A stretch of 64,000 nucleotides of DNA from Pirellulales bacterium (GTDB lineage: Bacteria > Planctomycetota > Planctomycetia > Pirellulales > Lacipirellulaceae), in the NCBI GenBank assembly GCA_028279215.1, contig JANQOF010000026.1, positions 62,001 through 126,000 of the forward strand, given 5' to 3'. Every line of letters starts with the position of its first letter. The first letter of the stretch is position 1. Shown in pieces: positions 8,160-16,389 of this stretch. Both the position numbers and the translations under genes were made by a program. Below the pieces are notes generated by a model, which did not search any database, was not told the DNA's origin, and was given only the letters and a program-made list of their open reading frames with translations.

Positions 8160-8462
8160 GTGGCCAAGAAGAAAGTCGCCGCTAAGAGCACGCCCGTCAA
8201 AAAGACTCCCGCCAAGAAGACCACAAAGAAAAAAATCGGCGCACCTAAAGTGACCGTGTTGCTGTCGAACGATGACATCGGCCACACAGCCGGTCAGGTT
8301 TGGCAGACCCTGTCCGATGGCGGAAACCAGACCGCCGCAGCCCTGAAGAAAGAGATCGATGCGCCGGGCGACGTTGTGATGGCGGCCGTTGGTTGGCTGG
8401 CCCGTGAGGAAAAGCTCGACTTCGTAACCGAAGGCCGCGCCGTGAAAATCGGCCTGCGCTAG
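8160..8462 (+). CDS. DUF2582-type winged-helix protein with basic tail
   Basis: 100 aa from the GTG at 8160, preceded by GAGGAG nine bases upstream, which decides the start; the reading frame is open further upstream (an ATG-less stretch to 8010) but that part has no coding look. Residues 2-28 are a Lys/Thr/Pro tail (KSTPVKKTPAKKTTKKK) as in histone H1. Residues 35-100 match the small winged helix domain DUF2582: AGQVWQTL, then AALKKEI, then AVGWLAREEKLDF. This domain is normally a stand-alone HTH of unknown role in bacteria. The tail plus wing suggests a chromatin-type or non-specific DNA binder (inference). Confidence 0.75.
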   Translation: MAKKKVAAKSTPVKKTPAKKTTKKKIGAPKVTVLLSNDDIGHTAGQVWQTLSDGGNQTAAALKKEIDAPGDVVMAAVGWLAREEKLDFVTEGRAVKIGLR

Positions 8463-8509
8463 TCGCGTTCGCCCGATCGGTTCCCACGTGTGCCGCACTG
8501 GGTCCAACA

Positions 8510-9508
8510 ATGTACCGCGCCTCTCCTAATCGCTACGAACAAATCCGGTACAACCGCTGTGGTCGCAGTGGGTTGAAGCTACCGTTGGTATCGCTAGGCT
8601 TGTGGCACAACTTTGGCGGCGTCGATAATTACGAGGATGGCAGGGCGATCATCCATCGGGCGTTTGATCTAGGTATCACGCATTTCGATCTCGCCAACAA
8701 CTACGGACCGCCACCTGGCTCGGCCGAGGAGAACTTCGGTCGTATGTTGGCGGACGACCTGCACCATTATCGTGATGAGCTCATCATTAGCACCAAGGCG
8801 GGCTACACCATGTGGCCCGGGCCTTATGGCGACTGGGGATCGCGGAAGTACTTGCTGGCAAGCCTGGACCAAGGCCTCAAGCGGATGGGCCTCGAGTATG
8901 TCGATATCTTCTATTCGCATCGCCGCGACCCAGAAACGCCCATGGAAGAAACGCTTGGGGCCGTCGCCTCGGCCGTCCATCAGGGCAAAGCCTTATACGC
9001 GGGCATTTCGAACTACTCGCCCGACGACACCGGCAAGGCCTGCAAGATCCTCCGCGACCTTGGCTGCCCGCTATTAATTCACCAGCCCAAGTATTCGATG
9101 CTCGTTCGTGAGCCAGAGGAAGAACTGCTCGACGTGCTGGGCGCAGAAGGAGTGGGGTGCATTCCGTTTTCTCCCCTCGCGCAGGGAATGCTCACCGACC
9201 GATACCTCGGAGGCATTCCAGACGGAAGTCGAGTAGCCAAGTCGCACGGTTTCCTGCAGGCCGCGGCGCTGACCAGTGAGCGAATGTCCCAGATTCGCCG
9301 TCTCAACGACTTGGCGGCCAAGCGCGGGCAATCGCTAGCGCAAATGGCGCTGGCGTGGGTGCTACGCGACGACCGCGTGACGTCGGTCTTAATCGGCGCA
9401 AGTAGCATTTCGCAACTTGAGCAGAATCTTGGATGTCTCGAACGTCGCGATTTCGTCGCGGAAGAGCTGACGGCGATCGACGGCATACTGGCGGAGAGTT
9501 TGCCTTAG
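8510..9508 (+). CDS. Aldo/keto reductase, YghZ / glyceraldehyde 3-phosphate reductase-like
   Basis: 332 aa NADPH-dependent aldo/keto reductase. The catalytic tetrad is complete: Asp60 (THFDLANNYG), Tyr65, Lys96 (ISTKAGY) and His137 (YSHRRD). The segment ANNYGPPPGSAEENFG and the later AGISNYSPDDT resemble E. coli YghZ, which reduces L-glyceraldehyde 3-phosphate and methylglyoxal. The C-terminal cofactor-binding region (ALAWVLRDDRVTSVLIGASS) is intact. The gene stands alone between the basic-tail gene and the tRNA/tuf region; substrate assignment is by family only. Confidence 0.92.
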   Translation: MYRASPNRYEQIRYNRCGRSGLKLPLVSLGLWHNFGGVDNYEDGRAIIHRAFDLGITHFDLANNYGPPPGSAEENFGRMLADDLHHYRDELIISTKAGYTMWPGPYGDWGSRKYLLASLDQGLKRMGLEYVDIFYSHRRDPETPMEETLGAVASAVHQGKALYAGISNYSPDDTGKACKILRDLGCPLLIHQPKYSMLVREPEEELLDVLGAEGVGCIPFSPLAQGMLTDRYLGGIPDGSRVAKSHGFLQAAALTSERMSQIRRLNDLAAKRGQSLAQMALAWVLRDDRVTSVLIGASSISQLEQNLGCLERRDFVAEELTAIDGILAESLP

Positions 9509-9654
9509 CCGTGGGAGGCCATTCGTCTGGGATCGACCTCAGCCGTCGACAAGCACCGTAAGATGGGCAATTGAGCGCAGCATAACGGCCGCGACCCCAC
9601 GGTTGCCACGAGCAACAACCGGCTCAATACGCGCCGACAGAAGCCGAACCACCC

Positions 9655-9682
9655 TTGCGGCTGCCGGTGTCCCCTGTATATT
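9655..9682 (+). promoter_or_regulatory. Putative sigma70 promoter of the tRNA-tuf operon
   Basis: A TTGCGG -35 box at 9655-9660 and a TATATT -10 box at 9677-9682 are separated by 16 bases, about 68 bases before the first tRNA. The same -10 word and the same spacer occur before rpsL at 24692-24719, which supports both being real. The -35 fit is 4 of 6. Confidence 0.5.
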
Positions 9683-9750
9683 AGGCGATTCGCACGATAT
9701 CGCGGGGATGCTGCGTCTGAGACGATCCGTAGCCCGGATGCAGCCAGCGC

Positions 9751-9823
9751 GCTAGCGTAGCTCAATTGGCAGAGCAGCGGTTTTGTAAACCGCAGGTTGT
9801 GGGTTCAAGTCCCTCCGCTAGCT
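9751..9823 (+). tRNA. tRNA-Thr (anticodon TGT)
   Basis: Full cloverleaf: acceptor arms GCTAGCG/CGCTAGC, D-loop AATTGGCAG, anticodon stem GCGGT/ACCGC with loop TTTGTAA (anticodon TGT), T-loop TTCAAGT. No encoded CCA. Confidence 0.95.
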
Positions 9824-10029
9824 CTCAGTGAGGGGCGATCGCCTGCGCGGTGCGGCAGGCAATAGTGTAGTTGAGACCGACCACGACGATGTGCGGCGAA
9901 AGCAGACGGCGCTTTATCCATTGGGAATCCATCGGCCGATCGCGGTCGGTGGCTGACGACTGAGGACGGGCGGTCGCTGCGAAACCACCAACCAGAACCA
10001 TCCGCTTGTGCTGGTGCGATCTGGAACTG

Positions 10030-10112
10030 GGGAGGTTACCGAAGCGGTCAAACGGGTCAGACTGTAAATCTGATGGCTTATGCCTTCGTAGGTTCGAATC
10101 CTACACCTCCCA
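10030..10112 (+). tRNA. tRNA-Tyr (anticodon GTA)
   Basis: Acceptor GGGAGGT/ACCTCCC, anticodon stem TCAGA/TCTGA with loop CTGTAAA (anticodon GTA), a long class II variable arm, and T-loop TTCGAAT. No encoded CCA. Confidence 0.95.
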
Positions 10113-10115
10113 TGA

Positions 10116-10214
10116 GGAAATGACCAAACTCCAAATGACCAATGACCCACAAATGAAGGGAAAATCGACCATAGCGCTAGCGTTGGTCGTTGGTGCTTGG
10201 AAATTGTAATTTCC
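10116..10214. repeat. Intergenic imperfect palindrome (ATGACCAA / TTGGTC words)
   Basis: Between tRNA-Tyr and tRNA-Gly. The left arm has ggaaatgacc, ccaaatgacc and aatgacc in series; the right arm has ttggtcgttggtgcttgg and ends aatttcc. The arms are complementary in blocks, not perfectly. It uses the same base word as the rpsL-rpsG element. Confidence 0.6.
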
Positions 10215-10221
10215 CCGCGGT

Positions 10222-10292
10222 GCGGGTGTAGCTCAATGGTAGAGCAATAGCCTTCCAAGCTAAAGACGAGGGTTCGATTCCCTTCACCCGCT
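10222..10292 (+). tRNA. tRNA-Gly (anticodon TCC)
   Basis: Acceptor GCGGGTG/CACCCGC, anticodon loop CTTCCAA (anticodon TCC) on a TAGC/GCTA stem, T-loop TTCGATT. No encoded CCA. Confidence 0.94.
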
Positions 10293-10296
10293 TTAA

Positions 10297-10374
10297 GGAC
10301 TATCGGCTATCGGCTTTTGGCTATCGGCTTTACGATATTGGTAGCCGACAGTTGACAGCCGACAGCCGAGAGCC
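10297..10374. repeat. Intergenic imperfect palindrome (TATCGGCT words)
   Basis: Between tRNA-Gly and tRNA-Thr. The left arm repeats ctatcggct three times; the right arm holds agccgaca and cagccgacagccgag. The right arm reversed is ggctctcggctgtcggctg, close to the left arm along about 32 bases, giving a long imperfect hairpin that could isolate the two tRNAs during processing. Confidence 0.7.
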
Positions 10375-10381
10375 TTTCTCG

Positions 10382-10454
10382 GCTGCTGTAGCTCAGTTGG
10401 TAGAGCACGTCCTTGGTAAGGACGAGGTCACGCGTTCGAGTCGCGTCAGCAGCT
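10382..10454 (+). tRNA. tRNA-Thr (anticodon GGT)
   Basis: Acceptor GCTGCTG/CAGCAGC, anticodon stem CGTCC/GGACG with loop TTGGTAA (anticodon GGT), T-loop TTCGAGT. It directly precedes tuf, as thrT does in E. coli. Confidence 0.95.
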
Positions 10455-10533
10455 TTAACAGTGGTGACTTTCCGGTTACCTTTAACTATTTCCAACTTCT
10501 GTAACTTCCCAGGTTTGTGAGTTAGGGACAAAA

Positions 10534-11733
<1,200 letters not shown>

Positions 11734-11737
11734 ATGA

Positions 11738-11803
11738 CGATTGGCAAATGGCGAGTGGCAGGTGGCGAATTGACAAGCCACTGGCCACTGGCCACTAGCC
11801 ACG
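11738..11803. repeat. Intergenic imperfect palindrome (GGCCACT words)
   Basis: Between tuf and tRNA-Trp. The left arm has ggcaaatggcgagtggcagg; the right arm has ccactggccactggccacta. The reversed right arm (cgtggctagtggccagtggc) follows the left arm over about 32 bases with scattered mismatches. It may act as a 3' hairpin of tuf mRNA or as a processing signal. Confidence 0.68.
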
Positions 11804-11811
11804 ACGTTTTT

Positions 11812-11884
11812 AGGGGCGTAGCTCAATTGGCAGAGCACCGGTCTCCAAAACCGGGGGTTGTGAGTTCGAGTCCCACCGCCCCTG
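11812..11884 (+). tRNA. tRNA-Trp (anticodon CCA)
   Basis: Acceptor AGGGGCG/CGCCCCT, anticodon stem CCGGT/ACCGG with loop CTCCAAA (anticodon CCA), T-loop TTCGAGT. Unlike the other tRNAs here the 3' CCA is encoded, at 11885-11887. Confidence 0.95.
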
Positions 11885-11911
11885 CCATACAAGTGCGACG
11901 CCGGTAGGTTG

Positions 11912-11936
11912 GTCCCCGACGCAATGCGTTGGGGAC
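11912..11936. repeat. Near-perfect hairpin (GTCCCCGACGCA)
   Basis: Arms gtccccgacgca and tgcgttggggac pair over 12 bases with one G-U, around a single central base. It lies between tRNA-Trp and secE, 35 bp before the secE start. There is no T-tail, so it is more likely a processing or leader hairpin than a terminator. Confidence 0.7.
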
Positions 11937-11970
11937 TTGCGAAATCTCCATCTGATGGCGGGAGTCATTC

Positions 11971-12414
11971 GTGGGTGCGCTGGTCCAGGAGCTCTTCAAA
12001 TTCGACCTCTACAAACGAAGCCAGGGGCGCGTTGTCCGTCAGGTGACGTTCGCGGCGTTAGCGATCATCGTTGCGCTGGGGTGCTGGAGCTTGTCGAACG
12101 AGATGCAGGATGTCGACAGTCAGACAGCTAGGTACCTAGTGCCGCTGGGCCTGCTAGCAGCAGGAGTTTGGACCTGCTTCCGTTTGGTGCAGTATCCGCA
12201 ATTCGCCGATTTTTTGATTTCGGTCGAAGCGGAGATGAACAAGGTTGCCTGGCCCAAACGCCGCGAGCTGATCAACGCATCGGTGGTGGTGATCTTCGTG
12301 ATCTTCGTGATGGCCGGACTGCTATTCGGCTTCGATTTCCTACTCAAAGCGACTCCCGCGTTCGTGATGAGGTGCTACGGCTATCTCTTTGGAGCCCCCG
12401 AACCCGCCGAGTAG
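11971..12414 (+). CDS. secE: Preprotein translocase subunit SecE
   Basis: 147 aa integral membrane subunit of the SecYEG channel. The GTG at 11971 has GGGAG six bases upstream. The conserved SecE core is at the C-terminal half: an amphipathic helix with the signature EMNKVAWPKRREL followed by a membrane segment (about 108-128). The N-terminal half carries two further hydrophobic segments (about 25-40 and 56-72), making it longer than the single-span SecE of most bacteria and closer to the three-span form of E. coli. It is followed by nusG, as in most bacteria. Confidence 0.93.
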   Translation: MGALVQELFKFDLYKRSQGRVVRQVTFAALAIIVALGCWSLSNEMQDVDSQTARYLVPLGLLAAGVWTCFRLVQYPQFADFLISVEAEMNKVAWPKRRELINASVVVIFVIFVMAGLLFGFDFLLKATPAFVMRCYGYLFGAPEPAE

Positions 12415-12471
12415 CTTGGCCCCATTCGATTTCCGCTGAATGCTAAGCGATAGCGAATTGAGAGAACTGTC

Positions 12472-13410
12472 GTGAACGATCAAGGCGAAAAGCTCGATCA
12501 GGAGACTCTCGCCGAGTCCTCCGCCAACGAACCGACTGCAGCTGGCGGCGAAGCCGAAGGTGCGTCGCAGCCAACCGAAGCGGAACTGAGCGAACTCGCG
12601 CCGCAGCCCAATGCGGTTGCTGCCGACACGGGTGAGCGAGCCGCTGAGGCTCCCGGCCAAGTTGCAGAAGAAGTGGTCGTCGACACCGCGGCGACTGCAC
12701 CTCCAATCGTGTCGCCCGACGAGGTCGAAACCGCTGCCGCGGACGATACTGTGATGGACGATTCGGCGACCGTAGATGAACTGCCGGACGATGAAGACGA
12801 AGATGACGACGAGGAAGAGGAGGTGGCCGTCGCCCCCGCTGGGCCGATCGAAATCGACGAGCCTGAAGATGAGGAGGTAAAGCTCGAGTGGTATATCCTC
12901 AAGGTGCAAAGCAACCGCGAGCGTTCAATCTCTGAAGCACTACGACGGAAAATCGCTATCGAGGGCCTCGACAACTACTTTGGTCAGGTGCTGGTTCCGA
13001 CCGAGAAAGTCACCGAGTTCAAGGGCGGCAAGAAGAAGATCGTCGAGCGGAAGCTCTGGCCCGGATACATCGCCGTCGAAATGCACGTGAACGACGACAC
13101 TTGGTTCGCCATCCGCGAAACGTCGGGCATCGGCGACTTTACCGGTTCGGCAGGCAAGCCGACTCCGATGCAGCCCAACGAAATCGCCATGATCCTCCAC
13201 ACCGAGGAGGAGGAAACCGAAGAAGCCCCGAAGCTGGACATCAAGTTCACCCCAGGCGACAAGGTGAAGGTGATGGAGGGCAACTTCGAGAACTTCGAGG
13301 GCGAGGTGAGTACCATCGACGAGGCCCACGGCCGCGTGACCGTAATGCTCAGCATTTTCGGCCGCCCAACCCCTGTGGAACTTGAGTACTGGCAGGTCGA
13401 AGTGGTCTAA
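12472..13410 (+). CDS. nusG: Transcription termination/antitermination factor NusG with acidic N-terminal extension
   Basis: 312 aa from a GTG start. The NGN domain runs from about residue 138 (LEWYILKVQSNRE) to 245, with the conserved KLWPGYIAVEM near 194-204. The KOW domain is at about 258-312 (FTPGDKVKVMEGNFENFEG). Residues 1-135 are an extra low-complexity region rich in Glu, Asp, Ala and Pro, with the run DDEDEDDDEEEEV near 106-118. Typical NusG is about 180 aa, so nearly half the protein is extension. It couples RNA polymerase to Rho or ribosomes; the extension is probably disordered and may modulate contacts (inference). Confidence 0.96.
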   Translation: MNDQGEKLDQETLAESSANEPTAAGGEAEGASQPTEAELSELAPQPNAVAADTGERAAEAPGQVAEEVVVDTAATAPPIVSPDEVETAAADDTVMDDSATVDELPDDEDEDDDEEEEVAVAPAGPIEIDEPEDEEVKLEWYILKVQSNRERSISEALRRKIAIEGLDNYFGQVLVPTEKVTEFKGGKKKIVERKLWPGYIAVEMHVNDDTWFAIRETSGIGDFTGSAGKPTPMQPNEIAMILHTEEEETEEAPKLDIKFTPGDKVKVMEGNFENFEGEVSTIDEAHGRVTVMLSIFGRPTPVELEYWQVEVV

Positions 13411-13586
13411 CCTTTGCGAGCCTTCGGCTGCTGTGCAATGTCGCTTCCCGAATGCGCCGCCAGTCTGGCTGATATATTCTCGAAAAATCTGCGGGCACCC
13501 ACTTTCACCCCACTGCGATTGCGGGTAGAAAACAGGGCTCGGCAGTAATCGATATTCATCACCCTTAGCCCTTCCACGGCGAGGTT

Positions 13587-14012
13587 ATGGCGAAACAGGT
13601 CGTCGGCAAGGCAGCGTTTCAGATCCCGGGCGGGCAAGCCACACCGGCTCCGCCGGTTGGTACCGCGCTGGGTAAGCATGGCATCAACTTGGGCCAGTTC
13701 GTTCAGGCCTTTAACGATGCCACCAAGGAAGCCAACGGGATGATGATCCCGGTTGTTGTCACCGTGTACAACGACCGCTCGTTCGATTTTGTCACCAAAA
13801 GCCCACCGGCCGCGGTGCTGCTGAAGAAGGCGGCGAGCATTGCCAAAGGCTCCGGAGTGCCGAACAAGATCAAAGTGGGCACCGTATCGAATGCCCAACT
13901 TGAGGAAATAGCAAACACCAAAATGGACGACCTCAATGCCCGCGACCTGGAGCACGCCGTGCGAATGATCGCCGGCACCGCCCGCAGCATGGGCCTAGTG
14001 GTCGAAGGCTAG
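13587..14012 (+). CDS. rplK: 50S ribosomal protein L11
   Basis: 141 aa, usual length. It binds the GTPase-associated centre of 23S rRNA. The N-terminal domain has the proline-rich [16 protein letters not shown] segment near residues 13-28 and the start of the RNA-binding domain is seen in [15 protein letters not shown]. The C-terminal domain ends with [22 protein letters not shown]. The gap of 176 bases after nusG has no gene. Confidence 0.98.
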   Translation: MAKQVVGKAAFQIPGGQATPAPPVGTALGKHGINLGQFVQAFNDATKEANGMMIPVVVTVYNDRSFDFVTKSPPAAVLLKKAASIAKGSGVPNKIKVGTVSNAQLEEIANTKMDDLNARDLEHAVRMIAGTARSMGLVVEG

Positions 14013-14137
14013 AGTGCACCGCTCTGCACAGGGGAGCAACAAGTTAACCGCGATCCGCAAGGGAGCGAGCAACAAGTTGGCCGCGAAGCGGAGCGCGTTT
14101 CAGACAGAGCGAGTACCAGACACAACAAAACGTGGGA

Positions 14138-14160
14138 CGCCGGACACCGTAGAGCCGGCG
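14138..14160 (+). promoter_or_regulatory. Hairpin in the rplK-rplA gap
   Basis: Perfect 6-bp arms CGCCGG/CCGGCG around an 11-base loop, 38 bases before the rplA start. A regulatory hairpin for ribosomal-protein feedback or a processing site is possible; position is the only support. Confidence 0.35.
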
Positions 14161-14198
14161 GTTTGAACCACACTTCTTCCGCAAAGGGGGGAAGCACG

Positions 14199-14876
14199 AT
14201 GCCAAAGCTAACGAAACGACTCAAGTCGTCGTCGGCCAAAAAACCGAAGACGCCAGTGCCGCTCTCCGAGGCGGTCGAAGCACTCAAATCGTACGACGCA
14301 ACCAAGTTCGACCAATCGGTTGAAATCGCGATGCGACTTGGTGTCGATCACACGCAGGCCGACCAAATTGTCCGCGGGTCGATCGTCCTGCCGCATGGCA
14401 TCGGTAAGGACCAACGAGTCATCGTCTTCGCGAAAGGCCCGCAAGCCGAAGCCGCCAAGGAGGCAGGCGCCGACGAGGTGGGCGACGACGAACTGGCCAA
14501 GAAGATCCAAGGCGGCTGGACCGACTTCGATGTTTGCATCGCTGCTCCCGACATGATGAAAGTCGTTGGCCCACTCGGCCGCGTGCTCGGCCCACGAGGT
14601 CTGATGCCCTCGCCGCGTGCTGGCACCGTGACGCCCGAAGTCGCCAAGACGGTCGAAGAGTACAAAGCGGGCAAGGTCGAGTTTCGCAATGACAAGGGTG
14701 GCAACATCCACGCGATTGTTGGCAAGCTGAGCTTCGACTCGCAAAAACTCGCGGACAACGTGCAAGCGTTTATCGACCGGATTCTGAGCATGAAACCGGC
14801 CGCCGTCAAAGGCGTATACGTCAAGAGCGTGCACTTAAGCGCGACAATGAGCCCCAGCGTGATCGTTGCCGTTTGA
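14199..14876 (+). CDS. rplA: 50S ribosomal protein L1
   Basis: 225 aa from the ATG at 14199, which follows a GGGGGGAAG ribosome site; an in-frame TTG at 14163 was not used. It shapes the L1 stalk of the 50S subunit and usually represses its own mRNA. The family signature is seen in [20 protein letters not shown] and the C-terminal [16 protein letters not shown]. The long upstream gap (14013-14198) is a candidate place for autoregulation. Confidence 0.98.
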   Translation: MPKLTKRLKSSSAKKPKTPVPLSEAVEALKSYDATKFDQSVEIAMRLGVDHTQADQIVRGSIVLPHGIGKDQRVIVFAKGPQAEAAKEAGADEVGDDELAKKIQGGWTDFDVCIAAPDMMKVVGPLGRVLGPRGLMPSPRAGTVTPEVAKTVEEYKAGKVEFRNDKGGNIHAIVGKLSFDSQKLADNVQAFIDRILSMKPAAVKGVYVKSVHLSATMSPSVIVAV

Positions 14877-14933
14877 AAGGGTGGGTAGCAATCCCCGGCC
14901 CCTGACCCTCGACCCCAGCCCCCTTCAGTAGTC

Positions 14934-15464
14934 ATGAGCAAGCTTGTTAAAGAACTGATTACCGACGACTTGCGTCGTCGTTGGGACGGCGTCGGAGATG
15001 CGCTGCTGGTAGACGTCGCGGCGCTCGAAGCGAACGACACCGTGGCGCTTCGCAAGCAGCTCCGCGAGAAGAGCATTCAGCTGCTGGTGGTCAAGAACAG
15101 TTTGGCCCGCCGCGCCACCGAAGGCACGTCGCTCGGTCCCGCGTTCGAAGGCGCCAGCGGGACCACGGCAGTGGTTTGGGGTGCCGAAGACATCGTTTCG
15201 TTGGCCAAGGAGATCACCAAGCTCACAGACGGCGACGACTTCGAGCAGTTCACCACCAAAGGTGGTGTGATGGACGGCTCGAAGCTCTCGCCCGAAGAAG
15301 TCAAGCAGGTTAGCAAGTGGCCAAGTCGGACCGAACAACTCAGCATGCTGATGGGTCAAATCCTATCACCAGGTGCGACTTTGTCGGGCCAGATGCTCGC
15401 CGGCGGGGCCAACTTGGCCAGTCAGGTGAAGCAGATCGGCGAGAAAGAAGAACAAGCAGCTTAG
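14934..15464 (+). CDS. rplJ: 50S ribosomal protein L10
   Basis: 176 aa stalk-base protein that anchors L7/L12 dimers to the ribosome. It has the usual N-terminal RNA-binding domain ([23 protein letters not shown]) and a C-terminal helix for L7/L12 binding. The preceding 57 bases contain C-rich words (cccctgaccctcgacccc) instead of a clear promoter. Confidence 0.97.
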   Translation: MSKLVKELITDDLRRRWDGVGDALLVDVAALEANDTVALRKQLREKSIQLLVVKNSLARRATEGTSLGPAFEGASGTTAVVWGAEDIVSLAKEITKLTDGDDFEQFTTKGGVMDGSKLSPEEVKQVSKWPSRTEQLSMLMGQILSPGATLSGQMLAGGANLASQVKQIGEKEEQAA

Positions 15465-15587
15465 TTTCAGTCAGCGACGGTTTCGGCGCAGCCTCGGTAG
15501 CGATTGCCAAGCCCAGCGATAAATCATCCTCATTCAAGTTTGCGGCCACCCGCGCGGCCAACCCAGCGAGAAAGGGAAGTAGAAACC

Positions 15588-16007
15588 ATGAGCGACGCAG
15601 CCGTTGCCGAATTCTCCGACACCACGAAGGATCTCGGAGAAAAGATCATCGGCCTCACATTAAAAGAGGCCAAGGAACTTAGCGATTACCTGAAGGACGT
15701 CCATGGCATTGAGCCCGCCTCCGGTGGCGGAGCCGTGATGATGGCCGCTCCCGGTGCGGGCGGCGATGGCGACGGCGGTGCGGCTGCCGCTGAGCAGACC
15801 GAATTCGACGTCGTCCTCGAGTCGTTTGGCGACAAGAAGATTGGCGTGATCAAGGTCGTCCGATCCGCCACCGGATTGGGCCTGAAGGAAGCCAAAGAAA
15901 TGGTCGAAGGCGTTCCCAGTAAGGTCAAGGAAGGCATTTCGAAGGAAGATGCCGAGAAGCTCAAAGGCGAGCTGGAGGAAGCAGGGGCCACCGTTTCGAT
16001 CAAGTAG
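15588..16007 (+). CDS. rplL: 50S ribosomal protein L7/L12
   Basis: 139 aa from the ATG at 15588, with AAAGGGAAG upstream; earlier in-frame ATG at 15504 would add 28 atypical residues. The N-terminal dimerisation helix is followed by an Ala/Gly-rich hinge (about 45-65: [19 protein letters not shown]) and the highly conserved factor-binding C-terminal domain ([20 protein letters not shown]). It recruits EF-Tu and EF-G. Confidence 0.98.
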   Translation: MSDAAVAEFSDTTKDLGEKIIGLTLKEAKELSDYLKDVHGIEPASGGGAVMMAAPGAGGDGDGGAAAAEQTEFDVVLESFGDKKIGVIKVVRSATGLGLKEAKEMVEGVPSKVKEGISKEDAEKLKGELEEAGATVSIK

Positions 16008-16070
16008 CACGCCGCCGCTCGCCCCCCGTGGGCGGCACTGCGCCGATCGAATACTGGTCGCATTGGCCGA

Positions 16071-16100
16071 CAGGTCGCGGGTGCTAGCATACCCGACCTG
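16071..16100 (+). promoter_or_regulatory. Hairpin upstream of the rplL-rpoB attenuator
   Basis: CAGGTCGCGGGT pairs with ACCCGACCTG across an 8-base loop with a two-base bulge, directly before the terminator-like hairpin at 16105. It may be an alternative structure or an RNase processing site between the ribosomal and RNA-polymerase cistrons. Confidence 0.5.
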
Positions 16101-16104
16101 AATG

Positions 16105-16134
16105 TTGCTGAGGCGTGAGATTTCAGCAATTTTT
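16105..16134 (+). terminator. Terminator-like attenuator between rplL and rpoB
   Basis: TTGCTGA and TCAGCAA form a 7-bp stem around an 11-base loop, followed by five T residues. In enteric bacteria the rplL-rpoB gap holds a partial terminator that lowers rpoBC expression relative to ribosomal proteins. The stem is short and AT-containing, which fits leaky termination. Confidence 0.5.
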
Positions 16135-16389
16135 GTGCCAATGCGAGTGCCCGAAGGAGCTGCAATGGTGTATAACAAGCCGTTGCAGCATCTGATTGCT
16201 TGCTCTTGTTCCCGGCTGAATGCATGAGCTTTCCGTCCTTGCCCTTCCCAATCGCCCGCTCGGTGAAGTGTGGCGTCGGTTGCTGCGCCCCCTTATTGCA
16301 GCGACTGGCCCGCTCTGCCGCTCGACGAGCCGACCACCTCTCGTCCACGTCCACGGACCCCGCTGTCCAATCAACGGAGTAGACCCGCC

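Larger units (their letters stand above)
16008..16389 (+). other. rplL-rpoB gap with leader structures
   Basis: 382 bases without a gene. Contains two hairpins listed separately; the rest has no motif I recognise. The reading frame of rpoB is open upstream to 16270, but that part lacks conservation. Confidence 0.5.

Noticed and set aside
12498..12974. Serine-rich 158-residue frame antisense to nusG
   Set aside because: Its serine runs are the reverse of the Asp/Glu runs of the NusG extension.
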